Below are positions 7,140 to 13,654 of a stretch of 14,966 nucleotides of DNA, piece by piece (position 1 is the stretch's first letter; each line of letters begins with the position of its first letter). The notes under the pieces were generated by a model. It was not told where the DNA came from. It did not search any database and saw only the letters and a list, made by a program, of their open reading frames with translations. Where the stretch lies: positions 1-14,966 of the forward strand of contig DSBX01000325.1 in the NCBI GenBank assembly GCA_011049385.1, written 5' to 3'. The translations under genes were made by a program, and so were the position numbers. Origin of the DNA: Caldifarciminota bacterium (lineage in GTDB: Bacteria > Hydrothermota > Tepidihabitantia > Tepidihabitantales > Tepidihabitantaceae).

Positions 7140-8045
7140 ATGAAGGCCGATGTCACACTTCTGCCCGCCAGGTTGAGCCAGTCCGACCGGACCCTGGTCG
7201 CGGCCGCGATTCGCAGTCACTCGAACGAAATCCGTGCCGATGGAACGGCGCCCGCGCCGCTCGGCTACCGCACGCGGCGGTCGTCGAGCCGCTACTTGAA
7301 CGGGGTGCGCCAACTCGAGCGGCGCCTGCGCGCGACCGCGGCCACGCTCGACCGCTGGCGGGTCATTATTGAGCCACAGGTTGAAGTCACGTCCTTGCGC
7401 GCGGTGTACCAGCAGTGCCAGATGGTGCCCCCGGTGGCAATCCGCCGGCAGTTCACCCGGAGTGAGTTCCTGCTCGTGCGCCTGCAGGGTAAGTTGACCG
7501 TGGCCGGCGGGGTACCGGTCAGGTCCCTGCGGCTGGGGCTCGAACTTGACCCCGGACTCGCCTTCAAGCCCAGGCGCGGCATTTTCTATGCGGTGTTCCC
7601 CAAGGCCGAGGGGCGGCTGTTCCGCGGTGCGCAGGTTGCCTTGGGTCTTCGGCCCAACCTCACCTTCTGGGTGCCGCGCGCGCCCGGCGGCACGGCGCTG
7701 GGCGAGATACCGGCTTCGGTGCGGAAGATGATGCTGCTCGGCCCGATGAAGATGGCCTTCCGCAAACTGGTCCCGGTCGGCGCCGGTTCCGGTTCGAACC
7801 GGGCCGACTGGATTCTCGTGGCCGGCCGCGAGTCGTTCCGCACCGCGCGTTTCGAGTTGATGGCGGTGCTTCGAGTCGCGCGGGGGAGAACCCGGGTCAA
7901 GACGCGGGTTGCGCTCGATGCCGAGGTCACGATGCCCGGCAACCTCAGCGGCGTGCTCGGCCGGACTCGTTACCTGCGCGGGGTCGGGAACTGGAGTCTG
8001 CCGGTGCCCAAGTCCCTGGTCCGTACCCCGTCCCGTCCCGAGTAG
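7140..8045 (+). CDS. Protein of unknown function, 301 residues, arginine-rich
   Basis: The ATG at 7140 follows a perfect AAGGAGG Shine-Dalgarno four bases upstream; an earlier in-frame ATG at 7092 lies inside the promoter and is rejected. I do not recognise the family. There is no signal peptide, lipobox or long hydrophobic segment, so it is probably cytoplasmic. It is rich in arginine, with a basic N-terminal third (for example YRTRRSSSRYLNGVRQLERR, about residues 41-60). The remainder looks beta-rich, with alternating short hydrophobic strands (FLLVRLQGKLTVAGG; LRLGLELDPGLAFKP; RTRVKTRVALDAEV). It has its own strong promoter with an overlapping dyad and is convergent with the downstream membrane-protein gene, 16 bp between stops. 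Codon bias is like its neighbours, so it is a native gene rather than a recent arrival. Confidence 0.75.
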   Translation: MKADVTLLPARLSQSDRTLVAAAIRSHSNEIRADGTAPAPLGYRTRRSSSRYLNGVRQLERRLRATAATLDRWRVIIEPQVEVTSLRAVYQQCQMVPPVAIRRQFTRSEFLLVRLQGKLTVAGGVPVRSLRLGLELDPGLAFKPRRGIFYAVFPKAEGRLFRGAQVALGLRPNLTFWVPRAPGGTALGEIPASVRKMMLLGPMKMAFRKLVPVGAGSGSNRADWILVAGRESFRTARFELMAVLRVARGRTRVKTRVALDAEVTMPGNLSGVLGRTRYLRGVGNWSLPVPKSLVRTPSRPE

Positions 8046-8061
8046 GGCTTTCGGTCCCGCC

Positions 8062-8637
8062 TTACCCGTGCCATCCTCGGCGCGGGGCGGTCTGTTCCCG
8101 CGGCTTCGACCGCAGGGCGTCCACCAGTGCGAACAGGAAGCCGGAAAGCGCGCCCAGCATCAGCCCGGTCAGGGCCGGGTGTCGGGCGGCGGCGAGGTCC
8201 GGTGTCCGCTCCAGAAGCAGGGACGAGACAATCGCGCCGGTTGCGTGGGCCAGAGCCACGAACCCGGCCAGCAGCAGGAGCCGGCAGAGGAAACCCCGCG
8301 GTGCCGTCCGGCAGAGCAGTCCGGCACCGAGGTAGCCGGCAACCGGGAGCAGGAGTCGGACCGCGGTCGCGAACGCGGCGGAGCCGGTTGCAGGGTTGCA
8401 GAGAAGCTCGGAGAAGACCGGGACCACGATTATCAGCAGCAGGGCCGGGAAGAGGTTGCGGGTACGGACCGATATCCAGACCAGCGCGCCGGACAGGCCC
8501 GTGGCCAGGCATTGCAGGAGCATCTCGGGTCGGGTCAGCCTGCCGAGCGGGGCGACCCAGCCGGTGAGGACGGCGGCCAGCAGGCCGGCCGCCAGGTACC
8601 CGGCGAACAGGAAACGCCTGTGCTTCTCGGCGACCAC
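8062..8637 (-). CDS. Six-helix integral membrane protein of unknown function
   Basis: 191 residues from GTG at 8637. Six hydrophobic segments are visible, approximately FLFAGYLAAGLLAAVLTGWV, LLQCLATGLSGALVWISV, LFPALLLIIVVPVFSELL, a segment around VRLLLPVAGYLGAGLLC, FLCRLLLLAGFVALAHATGA, and LTGLMLGALSGFLFALVDAL. A basic tail follows. I do not recognise the family; the small size and lack of charged residues inside the helices give no hint of transport or catalysis. The frame stays open further upstream to 8853, but that stretch is not hydrophobic and overlaps the opposite promoter region and the subtilase start. GTG 8637 is preferred because a TTGACA-16-CATCAT promoter ends five bases before it, implying a leaderless transcript. 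No Shine-Dalgarno is present. Confidence 0.65.
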   Translation of the reverse strand: MVAEKHRRFLFAGYLAAGLLAAVLTGWVAPLGRLTRPEMLLQCLATGLSGALVWISVRTRNLFPALLLIIVVPVFSELLCNPATGSAAFATAVRLLLPVAGYLGAGLLCRTAPRGFLCRLLLLAGFVALAHATGAIVSSLLLERTPDLAAARHPALTGLMLGALSGFLFALVDALRSKPREQTAPRRGWHG

Positions 8638-8642
8638 GGCCA

Positions 8643-8670
8643 ATGATGCCCGGCTGCCGACGGTTGTCAA
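8643..8670 (-). promoter_or_regulatory. Promoter of the membrane-protein gene, probably leaderless
   Basis: Minus strand TTGACA (8670-8665, 6/6), 16-bp spacer, CATCAT (8648-8643, 4/6). It ends five bases before the GTG at 8637. Confidence 0.5.
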
Positions 8671-8673
8671 CCG
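8661..8673. repeat. Palindrome CGGTTGTCAACCG over the -35 of the membrane-protein gene
   Basis: A 13-bp perfect inverted repeat (CGGTTG, T, CAACCG). It contains TTGACA on the minus strand and TTGTCA on the plus strand, in the 157-bp divergent gap between the membrane-protein and subtilase genes. It could be an operator or simply a dyad formed by the -35. Confidence 0.35.
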
Positions 8674-8691
8674 ACCGTGACGGCGGGGAGG

Positions 8692-8719
8692 TTGCCAAGT
8701 GGAGAGAAAAGACCAGAAT
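8692..8719 (+). promoter_or_regulatory. Weak candidate promoter of the subtilase-like gene
   Basis: TTGCCA (8692-8697), 16-bp spacer, CAGAAT (8714-8719). Matches are 5/6 and 4/6. It would give a leader of about 70 nt, longer than for other genes here. Nothing better is visible upstream of 8795. Confidence 0.25.
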
Positions 8720-8794
8720 GGAACCGGTAGCCGGGGCGACCGCGCCGGACCGCACGCAGGAGCGCGGCTGGGCCCTTCGCAAACAGGAGGCACA

Positions 8795-10408
8795 ATGAAG
8801 ACGTTCTTGTCGCTGTTCGCATTGTCTGCCCTTGCCGCGGGCGGGACCATCATGCCCGGGCTTGAGGAAGTCCTCGTCCGGGCCCGGCCTGATGAGCTGG
8901 TTGACGTGATGGTCCAGCCCTGCCGGCGGGCGGATTTGAGCAGTCCCCGGGCCGTCGCCGGGTACGACGAGAAGCTCGGTTACCTTCGGAGCGCGGCCGA
9001 TTCCGTACAGCGCGACATCCTCGGTTGGCTGGCCACAACCGGCGCGGCGAATGTGCGGCCCTTTCTGCTTGCCGGCCGCATCGCGCTCTCAGCCACGCCG
9101 GCGGTGGTGCGTGAGCTGGCCGCGCGGGCGGATGTTGACTACGTCATTGACGACTTCGCGGTCTTCCTGGAGCCGGCCGGCGCGGCCCCGACTGCGGAGC
9201 CGGACTGTTCCCCACGCTGGAATATCAGCATCATCCGCGCCCCGGAGTGCTGGGTCGAAGGTTACGACGGCGCCGGGGTGGTTGTCGCCAGCATCACCAC
9301 CGGCGTCGAGACGACCCACGAGGCGCTTTCCGGGCGCTGGCGCGCGACCGATGGCTGGTTCGATGCGGTCAACTCGCATCCCGACCCGTACGACGACAAC
9401 GGACACGGCACGCACACGATCGGCTCAGCGGTCGGCGGCTGCGACATCGGGGTTGCGCCGGGTGCGACCTACATCGCGGCCAAGGCCATCAACGCCGGCG
9501 GCGCGGGTCAGAGTTCCTGGATACTCGCCTGCCTGGACTGGCTTGCTGAGCACGGTCGGCCGGACGTGCTTCTTGCCGCCTGGACATCCGCTTCCCGGTA
9601 CGACGAGTTCTGGTTCGCGCCCCACGCGTACCTGCGCTATCTCGGCATCATACACACAGCCACCATCGGCAGTTCCGGCCCGAACGGCGCGACTTCACTT
9701 CCCCCGGGCAGCTACCCGGTTGCCATCGGCGTCGGCGCGACCGACAGCAGTGACGAGGTCGCGGTTTTCTCCGCCCGCGGGCCGGCACCGGACCGGGCGC
9801 CATGGAACGGAAATGAGTACTGGCCCCGGCCGGACTGGAACCTCATCAACCCGGGAATCGCCGCGCCGGGGGTCAACATCCTGTCCGCTCGGCACACGGG
9901 CGGCTACCTGATGATGAGCGGCACGGCAATGGCAACCGCGCACGCCGCGGGCGCAGTCGCCGTTCTCCGGCAGAAGGACCCGGGTCTGACCCACGACGAG
10001 GCCTTCAGCCTGCTGGCCGACCACGCGGCCCGGCCGTCGTCGGGTGCGCCCTATCCGAACCAGAGCTATGGCTGGGGTCGTCTCGACGTCAAGGCCGCGC
10101 TCGACGCGGTCCAGGTCGGGATGGCCGGTCCGCCGTACATCGGCGTACAGCCGGGCAGGTTGTCGCTTGCCCCGAACCCGCCGGCCGGAGGGTGGGCGAC
10201 CCTGCACTACAGCCTGCCCGGGTCCGGGCCGGCGGGCGTGACCGTGCGCGACGTCACCGGTCGAGTGGTCGCTGTCGCCCGGACACCCGATCACCTGGCT
10301 GTCGGGTCACTTCCGCTCGACCTCCGCGCTCTGTCGGGCGGCGTCCATTTCGTGACGTTGGAGACGGCGGGCTTTCGGCGGATGGAGAAGTTCGTACTGC
10401 CGGAGTAA
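8795..10408 (+). CDS. Secreted subtilase-fold (S8) protein lacking catalytic Asp and Ser; C-terminal sorting-like domain
   Basis: 537 residues from ATG at 8795 (AGGAGG four bases upstream). Order: signal peptide (about 1-17); an I9-like prodomain (about 20-125, including LVDVMVQP and VDYVIDDFAVFLEP); a subtilase domain (about 130-435); and a Por/FlgD-like C-terminal domain (about 455-537, LAPNPP, VRDVTGRVV, SGGVHFVTLE). The His motif is intact (NGHGTHTIGS, His204). The Asp motif, normally DTG, reads TTGVETTH (Thr168), the serine motif GTSMA reads GTAMATAHAAG (Ala378), and the oxyanion Asn of the GNSGP motif is Ser293 in GSSGP. It is therefore probably inactive as a protease but keeps the whole fold and prodomain. 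The neighbouring secreted-protein genes suggest a cell-surface or extracellular role, perhaps peptide binding. Confidence 0.92.
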   Translation: MKTFLSLFALSALAAGGTIMPGLEEVLVRARPDELVDVMVQPCRRADLSSPRAVAGYDEKLGYLRSAADSVQRDILGWLATTGAANVRPFLLAGRIALSATPAVVRELAARADVDYVIDDFAVFLEPAGAAPTAEPDCSPRWNISIIRAPECWVEGYDGAGVVVASITTGVETTHEALSGRWRATDGWFDAVNSHPDPYDDNGHGTHTIGSAVGGCDIGVAPGATYIAAKAINAGGAGQSSWILACLDWLAEHGRPDVLLAAWTSASRYDEFWFAPHAYLRYLGIIHTATIGSSGPNGATSLPPGSYPVAIGVGATDSSDEVAVFSARGPAPDRAPWNGNEYWPRPDWNLINPGIAAPGVNILSARHTGGYLMMSGTAMATAHAAGAVAVLRQKDPGLTHDEAFSLLADHAARPSSGAPYPNQSYGWGRLDVKAALDAVQVGMAGPPYIGVQPGRLSLAPNPPAGGWATLHYSLPGSGPAGVTVRDVTGRVVAVARTPDHLAVGSLPLDLRALSGGVHFVTLETAGFRRMEKFVLPE

Positions 10409-10431
10409 GACCGGGCCGGTGCCGCCCGGTC
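10409..10431. terminator. Hairpin between convergent genes
   Basis: Starting on the base after the subtilase-like gene's TAA, GACCGGGC (10409-10416) and GCCCGGTC (10424-10431) form a perfect 8-bp stem with a seven-base loop. There is no T tract on either strand. It is placed to act in both directions, because the lipoprotein gene on the other strand ends (in its restored frame) at 10459. Confidence 0.5.
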
Positions 10432-10458
10432 GAGCGGCTCGCCGGATCGCTCCGGACT

Positions 10459-10614
10459 TCAGCGCCGGCCGATAATCGTCACCGTCTTCGAGCCGCGGTC
10501 GCAGGTCGCCGCGAAGGCGGCGCTCGGCGGAGCGTGAACCGATAGCGGCTGACGGCCGACCGCTACCTGGTCCACAACGGTATGGTCCGCGGCGCGGACG
10601 ACGGTCACTGCGCC
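10459..10614 (-). pseudogene. Detached C-terminal frame of the PKD/beta-propeller lipoprotein
   Basis: In the frame one base off from the lipoprotein gene, the minus strand codes from GGC at 10614 for 51 residues, starting GAVTVVRAADHTVVDQVAVG and ending TVTIIGRR, then TGA at 10461-10459. The pattern 'TVVxxxDxxVVDQVAVGxxP' is a typical YVTN-like propeller blade and continues the upstream frame exactly where it is cut off (VFIADYTP). Third positions remain G/C-rich. Restoring one base in CCGGCG near 10611-10616 would give ...DYTPGAVTVV... and one 248-residue protein. The frameshift may be a real mutation or an assembly error. Confidence 0.8.
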
Positions 10615-11204
10615 GGCGTGTAGTCGGCGATGAAGACGTAGTCGCCGACGTTGCAGAGCCCGACCGGGCCGATACCGCCGTCGAAGACCGCGGTCACCGC
10701 GTCATCCGCGACGCTGACGACCGCGATGCGCCGCCTGCCGTACTCCGAAGCGTAGACGAACTCGCCGCCCGGCAGGGCCCGGACCCGGTCGGCGCTGAAG
10801 CCGAGCGGGATGGTGGCGATGACGGTGTCCGGCCAGCCGCCGCCCGCGCCGATGGCGACATCAAGCGCCGGCGACCAGCAACTGGTCAGGCCGAGGGCGT
10901 TGCGGGCCTGGACCCGGACCTGGTAGCGGCCGGGCTCGGGCCAGGACTGCCACATCGTAACCGGCTCGCCGGGCGGCAGGAACGGGCTCCAGTCGGAAAG
11001 GCGGCCGTCGCCCCAGTTGAAGCGGTAGGCGAGGTCGTAGTTGTTCGGGTCGGTGGTCACGCCGGTGAACGGGTAGGACACGGCCGCGCGGCCGCTGGTC
11101 GGCCCGTCGGGCGCCTCCGGCGTCGCCGGGGGCAGGAACGAACAGCCGGCCAGCAGGATGACAAGGGCCGGCAGGAACCGGACCGGTCTTATGACAGGCA
11201 TCAT
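10605..11204 (-). CDS. Lipoprotein with PKD-like domain and truncated YVTN-type beta-propeller (frameshifted)
   Basis: 199 residues as read. The ATG at 11204 (a second ATG follows directly) sits five bases after AGGAGG. The lipobox LAGC places Cys21 as the lipidated residue. About residues 40-115 look like a PKD/Ig-type domain (YRFNWGDGRLSDW, then GRYQVRVQARNALG). Then come two propeller-like blades: DTVIATIPLGFSADRVRALP and EFVYASEYGRRRIAVVSVAD. The frame stops abruptly in the next blade at ADYTPAQ, and the missing blade is found in the neighbouring frame down to 10459. The product is expected to be an envelope-anchored binding or surface protein. It lies downstream of the M6 protease gene on the same strand but has its own promoter. 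Confidence 0.85.
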   Translation of the reverse strand: MMPVIRPVRFLPALVILLAGCSFLPPATPEAPDGPTSGRAAVSYPFTGVTTDPNNYDLAYRFNWGDGRLSDWSPFLPPGEPVTMWQSWPEPGRYQVRVQARNALGLTSCWSPALDVAIGAGGGWPDTVIATIPLGFSADRVRALPGGEFVYASEYGRRRIAVVSVADDAVTAVFDGGIGPVGLCNVGDYVFIADYTPAQ

Positions 11205-11227
11205 GAACGCCTCCTATGCTCGCTATC

Positions 11228-11255
11228 ATGCTAGGCTGCTCCGCTGTTTTGTAAA
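11228..11255 (-). promoter_or_regulatory. Promoter of the PKD/propeller lipoprotein gene
   Basis: Minus strand TTTACA (11255-11250, 5/6), 16-bp spacer, TAGCAT (11233-11228, 4/6). Start near 11221 leaves a leader of about 17 nt with the AGGAGG site. The remaining gap up to 11334 holds only small G/C palindromes such as AGACCCGGTCT at 11325-11335. Confidence 0.45.
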
Positions 11256-11259
11256 CAGC
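11243..11259. repeat. Inverted repeat GCTGTTT-TGT-AAACAGC over the -35
   Basis: Perfect 7-bp arms (11243-11249 and 11253-11259) with a 3-base centre, fully enclosing the TTTACA -35 of the lipoprotein promoter. It is A+T-rich, unlike the surroundings. An operator is the simplest reading. A terminator for the M6 gene is less likely, since no T run follows. Confidence 0.4.
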
Positions 11260-11334
11260 TGAAGAGACGCTCGGCCGTCACGGGGCCGGATGCCGGTCCC
11301 GGGTGGATCGGCGGCGGTCACCGCAGACCCGGTC

Positions 11335-12942
11335 TCAGTCCAGCATCACCAGCCGGGCGCGGGCGAGCGAACCGGCGGAGTCGAGGCGAAGCAGGTAGAC
11401 GCCCGCGGGCAGGCGTCTGCCCGCCGGGCCGGTGCCGTCCCAATCGAAATGCCCGCCGGCGCGGCCCTGCGCGGTGTGGACCAGCCGTCCGGCCGAGGAG
11501 TAGACCGCGGCCCGCCAGTCCGCTCCGCCGTCCACGCCGAGCCGGACCCGGTCGTGGAACGGGTTGGGTGCGGCGGTCACCGCGAGCGGCCGGGGCAGGT
11601 GCGGCGGTTCCGCGACCGCGACGGTGTCGGTGTTGACGTAGACGTCGCAGACGATGGTGTCGCCTTCGAGCCGGATGTTGCAGACGTTGACGTGGGTGGG
11701 CGTGCGGTTGCGGCGGCGGCTGTTCGGCACCGTCGTGTCGTTGAAGGCGGTGCGGTTCCAGGAGCCGGGCAGGGGGTCGGAGTCCGCGCCGAGTTCGGGG
11801 TGGTAGTAGTGCGGGTCCGGTCGCCAGCCGAAACCGCTGTCGAGATGGAAGGTGGAGTCTTCCTCAAGGTCAACCCGGTCATACCACCCGCTCCAGGACC
11901 GGTCGAAATGCCAGATGAGCAGGCCCGGGCCGGGCAGGGGCGCGTCGAAGCCGATCTGCTGGCGGTTCTCGAGGTAGAAGCAGGTGTCGTGGTCGGCGCC
12001 GTTCTGCCAGACCTTGTAGATGACCGGGTCGGTCTGGACCGGCGGGATGCGGAGGTTGCGGACGTTCTCGGTGATGACAATCGGCTCCACGAACCCGGCT
12101 TCGACCTTGCTCCAGGCTTCCATATGCGAGGGCGACCAGGGGGTGTTGCCGCCCGCACCCCAGGCACCGTAGCCCATCAGGCCCCAGTAACCGACGCCCC
12201 ACTGTCTGCGGTTCTGTTCATAAAGGTCGGGCAGGCCGACGAGGTGGCCGAGCTCGTGGCACATCACCGCGATACAGCAGAGGGTGGTGTCACGGGTCTC
12301 GGTGACCATCGCGAACTCGGGGACGTTGGTGACGCCGCGGATGCGGACGCCGTCGTCGGTGAGGTAGTTGAAGCCCGGGATGGCGTGAGACCAGAGGCAG
12401 TTGACGTCGCCGTTGTCCGCGCCGTCGGCGCCGGCGTGGACCATGAACATCGCGTCAATGTAGCCGTCGCCGTCGAGGTCGTAGTCGCGGAAGTCCACGT
12501 AAGGGTCAATCTGCTGAATGTTCTCCCGGGCGAGTTGGCCACCCCGGTTGAGCAGGTAGTTGCCGTCGTAGTAGCGGGAGTAGTTGTACTGCGATGTGTA
12601 CCAGCGGTTGCCGATGATACCGCCGCGGACGTCATAGTCACCGTAGCTGTTCTCGATGAAGTAGTCGTTGAGACTGCCGGCCCGGTACTGGCCCTGGTTG
12701 TAGACGCCGACCGAGTAGAGCATCGAGTCGAACCGGGCCGGGGAGTGGCGGATGGTGTCGGCGAGATTGTCCGGGAACTGCATCAGGATGGTGACCGTCT
12801 CGCAGTAGTCGTTGTCCCGGAGCAGGTTCGGGCCGGGCTCGTTGACGCCGGGCGGGAAGACCGGGTCCGGGCCTCCGAAGCCGGGCCTTGACGGAAGCGC
12901 GACCGCAACCGCGGTCAGGATGATGAATAAGGCAATGCGCAT
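11335..12942 (-). CDS. Secreted M6-family (immune inhibitor A-like) metalloprotease with C-terminal sorting-like domain
   Basis: 535 residues from ATG at 12942 (CAGGAG upstream). A signal peptide (about 1-23) is followed by the M6 catalytic domain. The domain has FPDNLADTIRHSPARF and SLNDYFIENSYGDYDV, the zinc site CHELGHLVGLPDLY (His229, Glu230, His233, Asp239 in HExxHxxGxxD), and GYWGLMGYGAW as the Met-turn region. A beta-rich middle follows (about 300-440). The end (about 450-535) is a FlgD/Por-type domain: AAPNPF, YSSAGRLV, WDGTGPAGRRLPAGVYLLRL. All catalytic residues are present, so it should be an active extracellular protease, in contrast to the subtilase-like protein nearby. The frame stays open to 13089, but that extension runs through the promoter. 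Confidence 0.93.
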   Translation of the reverse strand: MRIALFIILTAVAVALPSRPGFGGPDPVFPPGVNEPGPNLLRDNDYCETVTILMQFPDNLADTIRHSPARFDSMLYSVGVYNQGQYRAGSLNDYFIENSYGDYDVRGGIIGNRWYTSQYNYSRYYDGNYLLNRGGQLARENIQQIDPYVDFRDYDLDGDGYIDAMFMVHAGADGADNGDVNCLWSHAIPGFNYLTDDGVRIRGVTNVPEFAMVTETRDTTLCCIAVMCHELGHLVGLPDLYEQNRRQWGVGYWGLMGYGAWGAGGNTPWSPSHMEAWSKVEAGFVEPIVITENVRNLRIPPVQTDPVIYKVWQNGADHDTCFYLENRQQIGFDAPLPGPGLLIWHFDRSWSGWYDRVDLEEDSTFHLDSGFGWRPDPHYYHPELGADSDPLPGSWNRTAFNDTTVPNSRRRNRTPTHVNVCNIRLEGDTIVCDVYVNTDTVAVAEPPHLPRPLAVTAAPNPFHDRVRLGVDGGADWRAAVYSSAGRLVHTAQGRAGGHFDWDGTGPAGRRLPAGVYLLRLDSAGSLARARLVMLD

Positions 12943-12966
12943 TGGTACTCCTGTCAGGTTGGAGAG

Positions 12967-12995
12967 AGTATAGCCCGAACCGCGGCCGTGGGCAA
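12967..12995 (-). promoter_or_regulatory. Promoter of the M6 metalloprotease gene
   Basis: Minus strand TTGCCC (12995-12990, 4/6), 17-bp spacer, TATACT (12972-12967, 5/6). The predicted start near 12960 gives a leader of about 18 nt that includes the ribosome binding site. Confidence 0.55.
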
Positions 12996-13015
12996 CCGGC
13001 GGGCGGGCGCAGGGT

Positions 13016-13044
13016 TTGACCCCCGGCCCCGGCCGGGGTAACCT
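13016..13044 (+). promoter_or_regulatory. Promoter of the small lipoprotein gene
   Basis: TTGACC (13016-13021, 5/6), 17-bp spacer that is a near-pure G/C run, TAACCT (13039-13044, 3/6). The start would be near 13051, leaving about 17 nt of leader with GAGAAGG. It is back-to-back with the M6 promoter. Confidence 0.45.
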
Positions 13045-13067
13045 CTGGTCGCCCACGGCGAGAAGGT

Positions 13068-13649
13068 ATGAAACCGATGACGACGACAACGCGGCTGGCG
13101 GCCGGGCTGATCCTGCTGGCGCTGGCCGCCTGCCGGCGTGAGGCGGCCGGGCCGATTCATTTCGCGCGTGAGGAGATTGACATCACGGTCCGGCCGGGCG
13201 CGGTCGAGGTGCTGGGGACGTACCACTTCACCTGCTCGGCCGAGGAGACGGTCGCGGCCATCATCAGCTACCCGTTCCCGCTCGATTCCGTCCACGGCTA
13301 CCCGGATTCGGTCGTCCTGCCCGGGCGCCGGTTCGAACTGGCGGACTCCGCGGCCCGGTTCGTGATGCGGTTTCCGCCCCGGGGGGAGGCTTCGTTCACC
13401 GCCTGGTACCGCCAGCCGCTGTCCGGGTCCGAGGCCCGCTACATCGTCACCAGCACCCGGCAATGGCGGAGGCCGATAGACCGGGCGCAGTTCCGGGTGA
13501 CGGTGCCGGCGGACCTGCCCGGCGCGACGCTCAACTACCGGCCGGACAGCACCCGGCGCACCGACAGCACGCTGACCTGGTTCTTCACCCGGCTCCGCTT
13601 CTACCCGTCGGAAGACGTCATCGTGCGCTGGTCGGACCGCGCGCGCTAG
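13068..13649 (+). CDS. Small lipoprotein of unknown function
   Basis: 193 residues from ATG at 13068 (a second ATG three codons on, at 13077, has better spacing from GAGAAGG and may be the real start). The signal peptide carries a lipobox LAAC (Cys22). The mature part is a beta-sandwich-like domain: EIDITVRPGAVEVLGTYHF, then AAIISYPFPLDSVHGYPDSV, FTAWYRQPLSG, and FYPSEDVIVRWSDRAR at the end. It reads like a domain that describes a polypeptide 'energy-balanced' at a membrane surface, but I recognise no family. It is divergent from the M6 protease gene and convergent with the lamin-tail-like gene, sharing a CTAG that supplies both stop codons. Confidence 0.75.
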   Translation: MKPMTTTTRLAAGLILLALAACRREAAGPIHFAREEIDITVRPGAVEVLGTYHFTCSAEETVAAIISYPFPLDSVHGYPDSVVLPGRRFELADSAARFVMRFPPRGEASFTAWYRQPLSGSEARYIVTSTRQWRRPIDRAQFRVTVPADLPGATLNYRPDSTRRTDSTLTWFFTRLRFYPSEDVIVRWSDRAR

Positions 13650-13654
13650 CGGTC
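13635..13654. terminator. Hairpin spanning the two convergent stop codons
   Basis: GACCGC (13635-13640) and GCGGTC (13649-13654) form a 6-bp stem with an eight-base loop that contains most of the shared CTAG. There is no T tract. It may serve as a compact bidirectional terminator. Confidence 0.35.

Noticed and set aside
11290..12891. A 533-residue plus-strand open frame opposite the M6 metalloprotease
   Set aside because: It is a G+C-rich antisense shadow with no domain, no Shine-Dalgarno and Val/Asp-rich composition; the other strand has HExxH and all M6 motifs.
12954..13463. A 169-residue minus-strand frame opposite the small lipoprotein
   Set aside because: It overlaps two divergent promoters and a real lipoprotein with a clear signal peptide, and has no recognisable features.
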